Below, piece after piece: positions 33,676 through 48,914 of a stretch of DNA of 59,234 nt. A program made the translations under genes and the position numbers. Below the pieces are notes generated by a model. That model saw nothing but the letters and a program-made list of their open reading frames with translations. It was not told where the DNA came from and ran no database searches. Origin of the DNA: Chlamydoabsidia padenii (Eukaryota > Mucoromycota > Mucoromycetes > Mucorales > Cunninghamellaceae). Each line of letters starts with the position of its first letter. The first letter of the stretch is position 1. Location: assembly GCA_025330725.1 (NCBI GenBank), contig JAIWND010000071.1:1-59234 (forward strand), given 5' to 3'.

Positions 33676-36600
33676 ATGAAATCAGCTTACAAGGTAAGGG
33701 GAACAGCCATATATAGTTGTAACTAACCATTGATATCTAATAACGAAATTTGTCTTTTAATGGTGTATTCCCAGTTCTCCAATCTTTGCGGAACTGTATA
33801 TAGTAACGGCAATTTGATCTTCACTCCCGATGGTAACTCGATCGTCAGTCCTGTGGGCAATCGTGTCTCGGTATTCGATCTAGTCAAGTAAGTCAGAACC
33901 AAAAACTAACTTATTGGATCTAATATTTGCTTTTTATTTATGAACTCGACCCATTACTTTATTTGACAGCAACAAGTCTTGTACTTTGCCATTCGAAATG
34001 CGAAGAAACATTGCTTGCATGGCTCTCTCCCCTCAAGCTACTCTCTTGATTACTGTGGACGAATGTTAGTGATCTAATCATTGCTTTGTACTTATTTACA
34101 TACTAACTAAACCTTTTCTTTTTATATACATGTATGTAGCCGGGCGAGCTTTTTTGATCAACTTTCCTCGTCAAACCGTACTTCACCAAATCAACTTCAA
34201 GTCCAAAGTAAAAAGTATCAAATTCAGTCCAAACGGCAAATATGTGGCGGTGACTCACGGACATCAAATTCAAGTGTGGAAAGCACCTGGATTTACACGC
34301 GAATTTGCTCCTTTTGTACTTCATCGAACATATACAGGCCATCATGATGATGTCCTTCAAATCAATTGGAGTCCGGATTCAAAGTAAGTCGGGGGTGGGG
34401 GAAGGTAATTGAAAACTTGTCAACTCATATTTATCATTTAGGTACTTTTTGACGACATCAAGGGATATGACAGCTAGGATGTATTCAACAAACCCTACTC
34501 CTGGATTCACCCCAGTGACTTTATCTGGCCATCGATCTGAAGTCATTGGAGCTTACTTTTCAAACAACATGGAAAATGTAAGTAAAGAAGGAATATGGAA
34601 TAATGATGTGATGATACTTACATATATATATATATATATATATATATACTTAGATATATACTGTTAGTAAAGATGGCGCTCTTTACCATTGGCGACATAC
34701 TACCTTTGTGGATTCTCGTGGTCTTGACTCGGATGAAGAAATGGAATTGGGCGAAAACTTTATTGATCATGTGCGATGGCGGATTCAAAAGAAACACTAT
34801 TTCAATCAAGGTCATGGTATCAAGGTCAAGTCCTGCGAATTCTATGCCAACAGTAATCTGATCATCGCTGGCTTCACCAATGGTATTTTCGGTTTGTATG
34901 AAGTTCCCAGCTTCACCACTATTCATACTCTCAGGTAAACATCATTAAAAAAAAGTGAAGAGTGGGATAAGAAAGGATACAATTTAACTTTATATCTTTC
35001 TTTCATTCTTATGATCACAATAGCATATCACAAAAGAAAATCAACTCTGTCGCAATCAATCCATCCGGTGAATGGCTTGCCTTTGGTTGTGCAAACATGG
35101 GTCAACTATTGGTCTGGGAATGGCAATCGGAAACATATGTGCTTAAACAACAAGGACACGTCTACGATATGAATGCTCTCACCTACTCTCCCGATGGTCA
35201 AACCATGGCGACTGGCGGTGACGATGGCAAGGTCAAGGTATGGAACGCCACCTCTGGTTTTTGCTTTGTCACCTTTAGCGATCATAACAGTAGTGTCAAG
35301 GCGGTGGAATTTGCCAAACAAGGACAAGTCTTATTCTCGGCCAGTTTGGATGGCACCGTGCGTGCCTTTGACTTGGTACGATACCGAAACTTTAGAACCT
35401 TCACCAGTCCCAATCCTGTACAATTTACTTCGTTGGCGGTGGATCCTAGTGGCGACATTGTGTGTGCCGGTACCATGGACACGTTTGAAATTTATGTGTG
35501 GAGTGTACAAACCGGTAAACTATTGGACATTCTTGCCGGACATGAAGGACCTATCAGCTCCCTTGATTTCTCATCTACGGGTATGGCGCTCGTCAGTGGT
35601 AGTTGGGATCACACGGCTCGCGTATGGGATGTCTTTGGCAGGAACAAGCACATTGAATCACTACAACATCAAACAGAAGTATTGGCCGTGGCCTATCGAC
35701 CGGACGGAAAACAAGTAGCGGCCACCACGCTGGATGGACAAATCTCGTTTTGGGATGTGGATGAATCGAAATTGGTGGGGAACATTGAAGGACGCAAAGA
35801 TATTTCGGGTGGACGCAAAGTGGACGATCGCACGACAGCCGAAAATTCATCTTCGGGCAAATCATTCAACTCGATCTGTTATACAGCGGATGGATCATCC
35901 ATCTTGGCTGGTGGCAACAGCAAATACATTTGTCTTTACGATATCGATTCGACCTCTCTGATCAAGAAATTCCAAATCTCCAACAACTTATCTCTGGATG
36001 GCACTCAAGAAATGCTCAGCTCACGCAAGATGACCGAGTTTGGCAGTATTGACACTATGGACGATGAAGATGCTCATTCTGATCCTGAAGATCGAATCGA
36101 TAATTCACTTCCGGGTGCACAGAGTGGTGATCTCTCGGCACGGAAAACACGGCCGGAAATCCGATCCTTGGCGGTCCGTTTCTCTCCTACTGGTCGATCA
36201 TGGGCAGCAGCCACTACGGATGGACTACTCATTTACTCTTTGGACGATGCCATCTTGTTTGATCCCTTTGATTTGGAATTGGATATCACCCCAGACTCGG
36301 TACTGGAAACATTACATGAAGAAAAGGACTATCTCAAGGCACTCTGTATGGCTTTCCGACTGAACGAAAAGAAGATTACCCAGCAGGTGTTTGAAGGTAT
36401 TCCTCCCGATTCCATCCCTTTGGTCGCTCGTGGTCTCCCGGAAAAGTATCTCGACAAGCTATTGAAATTCATTGGTGTACATATGGAAACCAGCCCTCAC
36501 ATCGAATTCCATTTGCTTTGGGTTACTAATGTGCTCACAGCACATGGACGGTACTTGAAGCATCATCGGGGTGAATACCAGGCTGTATTTCGTGCTCTTT

Positions 36601-36810
36601 ACAAAGGGGTGACTCGTGTGCGTGATGATATTGCTGGACTGTAAGTGTACTTTATGAAAAAAAAAAAAAGAAAAAGAAAAGTGAAATAACAAACATGGAT
36701 GGACTTTAATCTTTTTTTTTTCTAGGTGTGACAATAACGTGTATACGCTCAAATATCTCCTCAGCCAACAGACTTTGGCCAAGCAAACGACCGATCTCAT
36801 GATGGATTAG
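33676..36810 (+). CDS. PWP2: PWP2, UTP-B / small-subunit processome WD40 protein
   Basis: A nucleolar scaffold needed for 18S rRNA maturation (UTP-B complex). The start MKSAYK-FSNLCGTVYSNGN parallels yeast PWP2. It is followed by PVGNRVSVFDL, two WD40 propellers (for example HQIQVWKAPGFTREFAPFV, YTVSKDGALYHW, GQLLVWEWQSETYVLKQQGH, GDDGKVKVWN, LDGTVRAFDLVRYRNFRTF, WDHTARVWDVFGR), the acidic EDRIDNSLPGAQSGDLSARK, and the conserved UTP12-type helical domain (AFRLNEKKITQQVFEGIP to IEFHLLWVTNVLTAHGRYL). About nine exons; the first encodes six residues (33676-33693). The last junction (donor 36642, acceptor ~36725) gives CDNNVYTLKYLL and a stop at 36808-36810. The long acidic C-terminal tail of the yeast protein is missing, so the product is about 880 residues. 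Confidence 0.96.
34620..34648. repeat. (TA)n microsatellite in a PWP2 intron
   Basis: About 14 TA units next to the acceptor of a short intron; it probably serves as the polypyrimidine-free spacer and is likely length-variable. Confidence 0.7.
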
Positions 36811-37966
36811 AATTAGACTTACTTACCCTATACTTACACACACATACACCTTTTTACAAATGTTTATCTATTGTCTGTACCACTTTTATATTGTCCATAT
36901 CACTTTTTTTTTTATATTATTTAGCATCTTCTTTTAACACAACCTATTACATCTTCATATCAATAAAAATCAAGTGGCCATGTCACTTCGCTTTATGCGA
37001 CAAAGTTGGTTTGTCTGCAATAATGGGGGTATTATATTACATGAGGAAGGGTGTTTAGTATCTTTGGGACGTGCGCCAAGTAATGTTTTGGGGTAGGATG
37101 ATAGATTGCATGTCGTGATTCAGACTTCTCATTAACGGAATGTTGAAATGGCAAGAATGCATGTAACACTTTGTCCTGGAAATAAAAGTCTATTTGCCAC
37201 AGTGAAAAGGTATACCAGTCCAGATACAGAGTATATATAAAGAAGGACAAAAGAAGTAAACATTTTTCAGGAACGGAAATAATATTAAAGTTCCGCTCTG
37301 TCTCATTAGAGTCATTTAGGATCACATTGACATACTCTTGGTTCATATCTAACAAAGAAAAAAAGCATCATTCCGTTCAAGATAGGAACATCTATACAGC
37401 CGTAATAGCTAACAGTATTTTGTATAAATACATCTATTTTCTCATTGATCAATAAAGGACAATTAATTCAGTCTCAAAGTATTTTCACTTTCGTGTCTTA
37501 CTACTTTTATATATATATCAAAAATATCACATTGCATGTACTTTATGCAGAAACAGGCGGAGCATTGATCAAGATTTAAACCCAGAGTGAAGTCATCAAA
37601 TAGTAATGTAGTTGGAGTAAAGACGTTTGGTTTTTTATTGTTTAAAATGTATATACTACAAGTTTAGTTTTTATATATTTAAAAGCGACTAATAATATTG
37701 ATGTAAGTGATAAACAAAAGTTATTTAGACCACCCATTAAATGTTTATGCACTGACCTAAACCAAAGGTGCCATAACCCCTTGACAAGCAGAGATCGAAG
37801 CCAAATCTATATATAATGGTAAATATGTGTATATAAAAAAAAGGTAGAGTAAAAAAAAGTCAAAACAAAAAAAGAAATTATCAATATCCGTATGACTAAA
37901 TTCCCTTCTTTTTCTTTTTCCTTTTTTTTTTTTTTTAGAAAAAAAAAAAAACACCCTCCAGAATAA
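36811..37966. other. 3' region of PWP2 and convergent intergenic DNA
   Basis: AATAAA near 36961 probably ends PWP2. A 107-codon minus-strand open frame (37032-37355) has no recognised similarity and no promoter features. Poly-A/poly-T tracts precede the poly(A) polymerase stop. Confidence 0.45.
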
Positions 37967-40315
<2,349 letters not shown>

Positions 40316-40445
40316 CAGAAGAGTAAAATGAGAATGTAATGTAGAGAAGAGAAAGGAGAGTGAAAGAGGAGAGAGAAAAAATTGTCTCTATAAAAACGTC
40401 AACCAATCACAGCCGCACGTCACTAACCAGGGAAAAAAAGGACCT

Positions 40446-40458
40446 GCGGGATTTGAAC
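40446..40458. promoter_or_regulatory. Shared upstream motif (PAP1 promoter)
   Basis: GCGGGATTTGAAC, 131 bp upstream of the PAP1 ATG; one mismatch from the MET17 copy. Confidence 0.5.
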
Positions 40459-40900
40459 ATGTTATGTCTATCCATCCCATCTGAAAAGCTACTTGGTCTG
40501 GGTTTACAGTATGATATATCCCAACTATGAAGATGTTACAGGCAAATCATCAGGCTATTCAGACCCCATGAAACCCAAAAATGCAAACCTCGAATCACCG
40601 TTATACAATGATATAGGAACCTGTGCTTGAAACTTATAATTCAAATCCCGGAAGTTGACGTACCGGCCTTCCTTCTTACTTTCAATACGTATTATGCCTA
40701 TCAGCCTTCAACAAAAAATCATCATGATGGCTTAATCCACAGTTATTGCATGCAGAATGGGTGTTACTTTGTTACTGAAAGGTGTAATCTTGGAATGCTT
40801 TCCTTCCCGAAAACACTAAAGGTAAGTATTATTCAGTGCTTGAGTCCACTAATACCTGATTTATCCAACTTTAATAGGTCGTCCACTTGGCTCACAAAAA

Positions 40901-41600
40901 ATGAACTCCAACACTAACATTGTCGACCAACTCGTCGAGTTAGGTACCGATGGTTCTACCAAGATACTAGACGCCAAAATCAAAAAGGTGGAATATCTTG
41001 TCGTCTTAAAGAAAAGTAAGTCATTCACTAAAAGTCAAGTTCATCATGTATCTAACTTTCTTTTTTTCTATTGGGCCTGTATTCGCAAGAAGCTAAAGAT
41101 AATGACGAGGAATGGTACGAGCAAATCACCCGCCACACCAACAAACGTGCAACAATATTAATTCCTTTCTTTCGGCCACACGAAGCAACGCCATATGCAA
41201 TGCAAATCACTGGAGGGTTGAAGAACAACAGCAGCTACTGGCCATCACGGGCTCTCTTCAACAAGTGACATTGGTGCGTTTTAAAATCAAGACTGGATTC
41301 CAAGTTGCGCGAATCGTCAGTGATCCCTTTAGTTACAGAAAGTGTCGGGAATCAAGGCGGAATCTGTCTTTTTTTTCTCCATCCTACATCATCACTGCCT
41401 CCTATAACCACACGATACAAGAACATTGGGGCGACAACAATCACAGGCTTTCCAACGCGCTTAAACTGACAAAGTGATCAAACAGACCGTGTAAAGAATC
41501 GACTACCGCTCTTGCGAAAAACCCAACCGTATCACCGACTGACTATGACTCTCTTTGTCAGCTATGACAACTGCATCAAACAAATGCCCATTCAACACAG
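40901..41600 (+). pseudogene. Unrecognised decayed gene
   Basis: ATG 40901 opens MNSNTNIVDQLVELGTDGST, with a GTAAGT donor at ~41015 and a GCAAG acceptor ~41090. The reading continues as EAKDNDEEWYEQITRHTNKR and then breaks. The next stretch is in another frame (LLAITGSLQQVTLVRFKIKT, GFQVARIVSDPFSYR). At least two further frame changes follow. Codon quality in each piece looks genuine. Family not recognised. TTCAAATCCCGG near 40640 resembles the shared promoter motif. Confidence 0.45.
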
Positions 41601-41764
41601 CTAATCTGGTGCAATCCCTCTCATTATAGTATAGACATCTTTATTTTAATCTTCATACTTTGATTTCAAACGCCAATAAAATAAACTTTATTTTAACCTT
41701 GAGAATATCTTTTGATGCCTCATATGAAAGTCCAACTTTATGTATTTTTAGTTGTGCGACATGG

Positions 41765-41778
41765 GGCGGATATTGAAA
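41765..41778. promoter_or_regulatory. Shared upstream motif, weak (IML2 promoter)
   Basis: GGCGGATATTGAAA, 136 bp upstream of the IML2 ATG; two or three differences from the common form. Confidence 0.3.
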
Positions 41779-41861
41779 TAATTTTAAAAAATCGACCCCA
41801 CAGGCACCTCCTTTCTCTCTCTCTTCTTCTTTCTTCATCTTTACTTTTTTAACTATCTGAA

Positions 41862-41863
<2 letters not shown>

Positions 41864-41897
<34 letters not shown>
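41864..41897 (+). repeat. Uninterrupted T34 tract before IML2 ATG
   Basis: 34 T residues end 17 nt upstream of the start codon. Either the leader contains a poly-U tract or transcription starts immediately downstream. Confidence 0.8.
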
Positions 41898-41903
<6 letters not shown>

Positions 41904-41913
41904 GGTGTCTGAC

Positions 41914-44871
41914 ATGTCTACCACAGTCGAACAACAACAAGAAACAGAAAAACCTTTGGATGACAAGACCCTCTTTGTTAAAGACGCGGATCAAGACCAA
42001 AGTTTGGACACTACATCAACAGAACAATGCATCACCAAAGAAGACACGGAACAGAGTATAAACCAACAAATAGACCGTGCTGAAAAAGTCCCGGATGAAG
42101 ACTCGGTGACAACTCAAGTGGAAGATGACCTGCGTGATATTGCTCCCTTTACTAAAGATGATCAACATCACCCCGTCTTAGTGTTGGCTTCTTCTCTGGC
42201 CAATCTTGAAAAAACCAAGGTGGTGGTTCCTCCTTCTCCCAACCTGGATATTCCTGCCCGTCCTGATCCTGCCAAGGCGACGGCTAATCTGATCGTGATC
42301 AACAAGCCCAATTTGAAAACCATACGACCTAATACTTTAGGACCAAAGGAACAAGAAAAAGAAGGTAAAGGAACAAGAATAATAGAAAGGATAGATTACT
42401 AATAGGATGTTTGTGTAGCTGAACCTGTCTTGCGTGGTTTACGACATTTACTGAACAATCGATTCATGAGTGCTAAAACTTTATTCGAATCAAATGCTGA
42501 CAAGTAAGCATTTTAATTTGACCAACGCATATCAATGCTAACCATGATGGTTTTTAGTGATCCCTTGTTTGCTCTTGCTCTTAGCACAATGGGGTTTTTA
42601 AAAGGTAAAGAAAAAGTGTGGGTATAAAGCAATCCAGATGACTAACCAATCTTTTTTTTTTTTTTTTTTTTTTTTTTTGACTCGACTCAAAATTCGATTG
42701 ATAACTTTTTAGCTGTCATGGTAAGCAAGGAAAAGAGATGACATGAAACAGTATATAACCTTTTTTTCTACATAGACTGCGTCAGATCAAGATCAAACTA
42801 TGGCATTAAATGCACTCAATGATACTTACGATCTTGCCAAGGCTCAACTGGATGCTGCAAAGAAACCTTCTTTGATTGGTGGTTATATCTCAAGTTACAT
42901 TAGCAAAACGACTGGTGAAACAAAACCGGTGCCTCGCCCTTCCGACATATCAAGTGCTCATTCACACTATCTTCCAAATGGTGTTATGCGGGCTCATGTT
43001 ATCGAGGCGGAATGTTGCTTACAGATTGCCATTATTCAACTATTGCAAGAATCGATCATGAGTTATGTCAAATCTGGTCTCAATCTTCGACGTGGTAGGT
43101 TTGCAGGCATGTATAAGAGGGAAAAAGTACTTATCATCTTGATAAATAAATATAGCCTACTCTAGCTATAACATTGTCTGGCAAGAATACAAGAAAATGG
43201 GAAGTGATCATAGAAAATACATGGATAGGGATACAGTATCTGGTGTACAATTTGGGTAAGTGATGCAACATGACGTAAATAGTAGTAGAAACTGACCTGA
43301 TTTGTTTTTATGGTTAGGATTGGTGCTGTTCACTTGGTGTTATCTGCTTTACCTGCTAAAGTCCTAAAGGCCGTCTCTATCTTTGGGTGGAAACCTGATA
43401 AAAAACTCGGGTTCGAACTTTTGAAAGAATGTGCAAGCAGTAAAAGGGTTCGCTCTTCTATGGCCACCATGATGTAAGTGTTGGTATTACTCTCTTGACT
43501 TTAAAGAAAGAAAAAAAAAATAGGAATAGAATCAAAATTCTTATTAACATCAACATATTGTATTCAGGTTATTGGCCTACTATTCTGCTGCTACCTCCAT
43601 TGCTCCACAACTACTGTCTGAAATATATACAAAAGCCGCTATGGAAGTAGGTCGTAAAAAAAAAAAAAAAGCAACCATATTAACTGTGTATCAATTGATC
43701 TCATTACTGATTTGTTTTTTGTCCTTATGCATAGACACTCCTCGAGGCTCAAAAGTACTATCCCAATTCGGCCTTTTATCTCTTCTTTGCTGGACATATC
43801 TCACGCCTAGCCTCCGATCTCGCTCTATCCACCCAATCCTACCTTTACGCCACAGACATTTGCAAAAACGAATGGGCAGAAGTCGCCGTTTCCAACTCGT
43901 GCCGCTTTGAAATCGCCACCAACCATATGATCACCGGCAATTGGGAACAAGCAGCTAAAGAATTTGCCTTTCTAACCGAACAAAACTATTGGTCTCCTGC
44001 TTTTTGCAAGTATGCTCAAGGTGCTTGTTTGGAAATGATGGGACGACGCACTGAAGCGATCCTCGCGTTTGCGGATGTGGCCAGTCTCGTGGTGGTCCAT
44101 AAACTGAAAAGTCGCATGACGGATATCGATGTGTATGTCCAGCGTAAGGTGCTTGCTTTCCAACACAGTGGGTACCAAGATTTAGACTTTTACCTCCCTG
44201 CCCTGGAATTCATGTGTATTTGGAATCAATTCTCGTTTATCAGCCGTGACTTGCTCCAACGCCATCTGGCCACAGTGGAAAACGCTCTAACAGCACTTCA
44301 AGCAAGAGAAGATGAAGAACACAGAATTCGAATGCAGGAAATTGCTCCTGATGCACCATTGCCCGATCACTATGATCAACGTGCCGTGTTGATGCTCATG
44401 CGTGCGTCTATCCAAAATGACTTGGGCGATCATAATAATATCACCATTCATCTCAACTGGATCATCGATCATAAACAAAACATCACTCAGGATGCATGGG
44501 CTGTGCCTTATGCCCTATGGTAAGTTTAAATTGGGGGGAGTAGAACTGAAGGGGATACTCATTGCCTTGTTTTTTTTATATATATATATAGGGAGGCAGG
44601 TGTGTCATGCTGGTTTTTGGATCGCCGACAACGTAGTCGACATCTCTGGGATATGGCGCTTGGTTATTCGAAATACGATTTCGAACATCGGTTGGCTGTG
44701 GTAAGTAAATAACAAGGAGGAAATGGATGACAATGCTGACTTTTTTTTTTATTGTAGCGACTGAATTTGGCTCTTGGACGATGTGATGATCTGGGCATTT
44801 TAAAGCCGGAAGCCCCACCTGGTCTTGCCAAAAAACGATTCTCTCTTTCCCTTCCTTCACTCACCTCTTGA
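41914..44871 (+). CDS. IML2: IML2 / TTC39 family TPR protein
   Basis: A large TPR-like helical protein of the Iml2/TTC39 family. The yeast member is a mitochondrial outer-membrane-associated factor linked to protein aggregates and lipid droplets; animal TTC39 proteins are linked to lipid metabolism. ATG 41914 follows the T tract; the N-terminal ~150 residues are acidic and disordered. Conserved core: LRGLRHLLNNRFMSAKTLFE, ALALSTMGFLK, HVIEAECCLQIAIIQLLQES, GAVHLVLSALPAKVLKAVSI then FGWKPDKKLGFELLKECASS, LLAYYSAA, YYPNSAFYLFFAGHISRLA, EIATNHMITGNWEQAAKEFA, SPAFCKYAQGACLEMMGR, YDFEHRLAVRLNLALGR. About ten exons with very T-rich introns. Assignment to the family is firm; the fungal function is inferred. 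Confidence 0.88.
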
Positions 44872-45359
44872 TCACCCCCCTCCCACACTGCTTATCACCC
44901 ATCTAAAATACACACAAGTATTCTATATACATTTTACCACACAAACCGTTCATCCCCCATCTTTGTATCTGTAGTTTATTAACTTTGTACTTTGCTTTTA
45001 ATAATAAAAAAAGGTCTATTGCTTGTATAATCAAATGTAACTGATGATGTGGTGTGATTGGATTTTTACAAAAGGGCTTTATAGCCGGCGAGGGGACTAC
45101 AAATTTATGGTAGAATAGACTATAAAAGCAACTAGATCCTATATGGATTCATGCAAAAGCTAATGCGGGGTTTAAAGTGTCGTTTTTTCATCTCTTTACA
45201 GTGAAGATTTGGGTCCAATCGGATTATAGTAAAATGGTATACTATAGTTCAAAAGTCTTTATTTCATTAATAATGTACAAAAAAAAAAAAAAAGAATGGG
45301 TGATAATACACATAATAAAAAAGAGGGATGCAGACATGATGTACTATGGGAGGTTAAAT
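44872..45359. other. Convergent 3' region IML2 / MDJ1
   Basis: AATAAAA-type signal near 45000. GCGGGGTTTAAAG at 45165 matches the shared upstream motif, but no gene start lies to either side within 300 bp, so the motif also occurs away from promoters. Confidence 0.45.
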
Positions 45360-47088
45360 TTAATTCTTCATAGTACGGTATTCGGGGTCCACCAGTGTGG
45401 CATATTTCTTGATCATGTGATTTCGATCGCCATCGAGTGAGCTATAATACAAAACAAAATGATGATGATTAGTTTAACCTCCTTCCGGTCTTTTTTTTTT
45501 TCAGTTACCTTGGCAGTTCTACCTTTAATGTCACTATTTGATCCCCACGACTAGTTCCACGTGATTGCTGTATTCCTTTACCTTCAAGTACCAGTGTATC
45601 GTCCATTTGAGACCCCGTCGGGATAGTCAGTTCCACATCCCCATCCAATGTAGGTACTTGTACCTGTCCCCCAAGAATAGCCTTGTAAAATGGAATCTTG
45701 GTATCCATAAACACATCCTTCTCCTGACGCCTGAATATTGATGATGGCAAGATCTATAGGTAGTAAAATGTGAGTATAAAGGCATACACACAAAAGAAGA
45801 GTGCTTACGTTGAGTGAGACAAATAGATCACCATGAGGACCGTTGCCTTGAAGCGGTGCATCGCCTTGACCAGGGACCCGGAGTCTTGCCTTGTTATCCA
45901 CCCCAGGCGGAATATCTATTTCCACCGCTGTCCGTTCACGAACTTTGCCAATACCTTTGCAGGACCCACATTCGCCACCAAAAGGAATACTATTGCCACT
46001 ACCATGACATGTGGTGCAGGTCGTTTGCATAGGATACCCACCACGTCCCATTCGCACCGTTTCTATGCCTCTACCTTGGCATGTGTGGCAAGAGCCGAGT
46101 GAGATCCCTGCTTTCATTCCCGTTCCTTGACAACTTGAGCATCGAGTGACTTGATCTATCCAAACGGTTTTCTTGGTACCCTTGGCCGCCTCTATGAATG
46201 TAATAGTTAACGGTGTCTACCAAGGAGGGAGGGGGGAAGCAAGTAGGTCAATATCACTTTTCTTTTTCGTTTTTTGTTTATTACCTGTATGTTTTCCCCT
46301 GACATTATTCTAAAGCCATCACTGTCACGTCCTGTAGTATGTGGTTGACGATGGTGACCAGCACCACCACCAAAAAATGGATGAAATCCTTCGTTTGAAT
46401 CATGTTCAAATCCATGCCTTGATCGACTACTAGTCGTTAAGTCTTCTCCGAATGTGCCTAGTTTTATGAATCAGAATAAATCAGCCGAGTCTGGTCATCA
46501 TCCCATCCTACTTACTTGTGAATCCCCGACGATGGAATCCATGTTGATCACCTGATAACATTTCATAAGCCTGTTGTACCTGGGCAAATTTGTCTTGAGC
46601 ATCCTTGTCTTTACTAGTATCAGGATGATACTTTTTTGCCAACTATATATAACAAATAGAGAGTGTCAATGGGAGATAATATTGAGGGGGAGGGGGTTTA
46701 CTTACTGTATAATACGCCTTTTTGATATCAACTTGATTCGCTGATGGTGGTATTCCCAGAATGTGGTAAGGATCGTTCGTCTGTCTTGTACCTGAATGAA
46801 GAAAGCCCAATTTAGACTCTATCATGTTTCCCCTATTAATATCGTACCTGTGGTGTGGAAGGATCTCTACTTGTATATAAAAGATATCACTAGTTAGTCA
46901 GTCTTACCAGTCCTTCCTCTTTGTTGTTTTACCTTGTATTGTCCCGTCTGTTGGATCCGTTCTATTGAAAAAGTGAGTTCATTTATGATCATTCTCTTAT
47001 TCTTTCACTTACTTTTTGAGCGAGCGTGCCGAGGTAATTGTAATGAGTGTCGACAGAGTGGTAAGGTCCTGAAAGAGTGAAGAGGCAT
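45360..47088 (-). CDS. MDJ1: Mitochondrial type I DnaJ/Hsp40 (Mdj1-like)
   Basis: Hsp40 co-chaperone of mitochondrial Hsp70 for matrix protein folding. ATG 47088 opens an Arg-rich, acid-free presequence ([20 protein letters not shown]) ending near KRSFHTTG. The J-domain is [20 protein letters not shown] then [19 protein letters not shown] with the HPD intact. A Gly/Phe-rich linker ([13 protein letters not shown]) precedes the zinc domain with four CxxCxGxG repeats: [32 protein letters not shown]. The C-terminal beta-domains ([48 protein letters not shown]) complete a class A DnaJ. About eight exons; the presequence is split over three small exons. The cytosolic Ydj1 type is excluded by the lack of a CaaX end and by the presequence. 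Confidence 0.92.
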
Positions 47089-47251
47089 TTCGTCTACAGT
47101 ACTAATTATGCAAACCAAGGAAGAGAGGGAGGGTAGTAATGATAATAGTATCAATATAATAGTGCAAGTAATTAAAAGTGGGGTAAAAATGAACGGAGGG
47201 GGGAGTACACAAAAAAAAGAAGACATCTTAATTGCATACAAAAACTGATGG

Positions 47252-47264
47252 GCGGGATTTCAAA
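47252..47264. promoter_or_regulatory. Shared upstream motif (MDJ1 promoter)
   Basis: GCGGGATTTCAAA, 164 bp upstream of the MDJ1 ATG. Confidence 0.5.
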
Positions 47265-47604
47265 TTAGCTTTCATCTCCTTTTTTTATTTATTTACTTAT
47301 TTTTATTTATCTCTCTATATGATGGTACCACTAAAGATATTATGATATATCGAATCTATCCATGTAGATAATCAAGAGATTGACCAGCGATCACACCTTT
47401 TCACTCTCTCTCTTCTTTTACCCTACTTTAATCCTCCTGTATTTTCAAATCCCGGTTTGGTGCATCGTCCTGATTCATCCTATTATGTTATAACAATAAA
47501 ACTAGTATCTTTTATTCTATATTCGACTTTACAATAAAAACACAACCACTAAACAAAGCTATCCCCTATATACTAAACCATAAAAAATAAAAAATAAACT
47601 ATAT
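47265..47604. other. Tail-to-head spacer MDJ1 promoter / uL13 3' end
   Basis: AT-rich with a second copy of the motif core near 47444 (TTTCAAATCCCGG). No gene seen. Confidence 0.45.
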
Positions 47605-48544
47605 CTAGTAGCCCAAAGTGAAGAGAGAAGAGTTGATATCTTTGACAGCATCGGTCTTGGATTCGATAGCCTTCTTTTGGATAGCCAACAAGGCTTGTTT
47701 GCGTTGGTAATAAGCAGCAGACTTGGCCTTGCGTTTATCTTCCAGTTTAGCCACGACGTCTTGGTATTTCCAGCCAACTTCATGAGAGATGCGACCAATG
47801 GTGGTGTACTTGCGTCCAGGTTTGAGTTTCAAGGCACGAAGAGCATCGGGCACGACCACACGCTTGACACGATCGTAAGGAGGAGGGACACCTTCAAACA
47901 ACTTGACACGATCCAGGGCAGCAGCACCACGAGCAGTCTTGTGAGGGACCATACCACGGATGGCCTTGTACAAGATACGAGAAGGAGCACGGAAATGGAA
48001 GGCACCACGGTTAGGGTTAACAAGACAACGCTTGTTAAGGTAAGCATGGTACTTTACTATCAATAAAAATCATCCATGCGTTAGTATTTCCTATAACCAC
48101 CTTTTTTACCCTTGTTACTTACATTTGTTACGGAAGAATTCACCAGATACATTGAGGGCTTCGCATCGAACAACAACAACCTTTTGGCCATTGAGAGCTT
48201 GTTTGGCGATGATGGCGGCGAGACGACCTAAAAGATGACCCTTGCCATCAATGACTACAACCTAGAGAGAAAAAGCGTCAGTACTATTCTGCTCCTATGT
48301 CAAGCTTGTTCCTGCTTTGGTCTCTGTCCCTGTGGCAATTGGTTCAGCTCCGTCGTTCCCTATTCAATCGTTCCGTACTGTTGATATTGTCGTGTTGTTG
48401 TATGGTGAGAGGGTAAGGTTGAGTAGCCGCCAATAAAAATTATGTCGAAGAAGGTCAACCAAAACAAGACAGGGGGTAGGAACCATTCCACGCTGACCAA
48501 CCTAGGACCCATTCCAACTACTGTACCTTTTCAAAAGTCGACAT
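47605..48544 (-). CDS. RPL16: 60S ribosomal protein uL13 (L13a / Rpl16)
   Basis: Large-subunit ribosomal protein. ATG 48544 gives MSTFEK, then an unusually long first intron (about 264 nt; others here are 50-90). Next come [20 protein letters not shown] and [15 protein letters not shown], a short second intron, and the long last exon [60 protein letters not shown] and a Lys-rich tail ending LFTLGY. The product is about 200 residues with normal spacing. Long first introns are common in fungal ribosomal protein genes and often aid expression. Confidence 0.96.
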
Positions 48545-48914
48545 GATAAATGAAAGAGAAAGAAAAAAAAAAAATCTTTTTTGAGCTGTCTTTTTTCGGC
48601 AGAAAACATGTGGCTTACGGAGTTTAGGCCAATAAGGTTTCGGTATAGTGTCACCACCATTCTGTGTGCCAGAAATGTAACTGATCTACCCCACAAACAC
48701 TTTTGATAGGATAGCACCTTGCGTACATTCTTTCTTCAAGTTACTAGTTTCTTACTATCAAGTTGTTTTAGGGTCTATTTTGTCAGTCTAACCTACTATT
48801 ATAAAGAAAGAGTCAATACCATCTCCGTTTCAATTTAGATGCATAACAGACCTCAACATGTTTTCCTCTGTATTCAAGAAAGGAAATCCGAACAACAATC
48901 CCCGCGAAAAGTGA
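48545..48914. other. Divergent intergenic region uL13 / Myb-like gene
   Basis: uL13 promoter on one side. T-rich, no gene; the shared motif is absent next to the uL13 start. Confidence 0.45.

Noticed and set aside
37032..37355. 107-codon minus-strand open frame as a gene
   Set aside because: No recognisable similarity, no splice partners, no motif or TATA upstream; likely chance.
37757..37810. Extra 3' exon of poly(A) polymerase (DLASISACQGVMAPLV)
   Set aside because: The main frame already ends with a stop at 37967-37969 and I see no convincing donor before it.
48263..48526. snoRNA in the long first intron of uL13 (animal L13a introns host C/D snoRNAs)
   Set aside because: On the minus strand I found no TGATGA C box paired with a CTGA D box, and no clear H/ACA hairpins. 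Only intron length suggests it.
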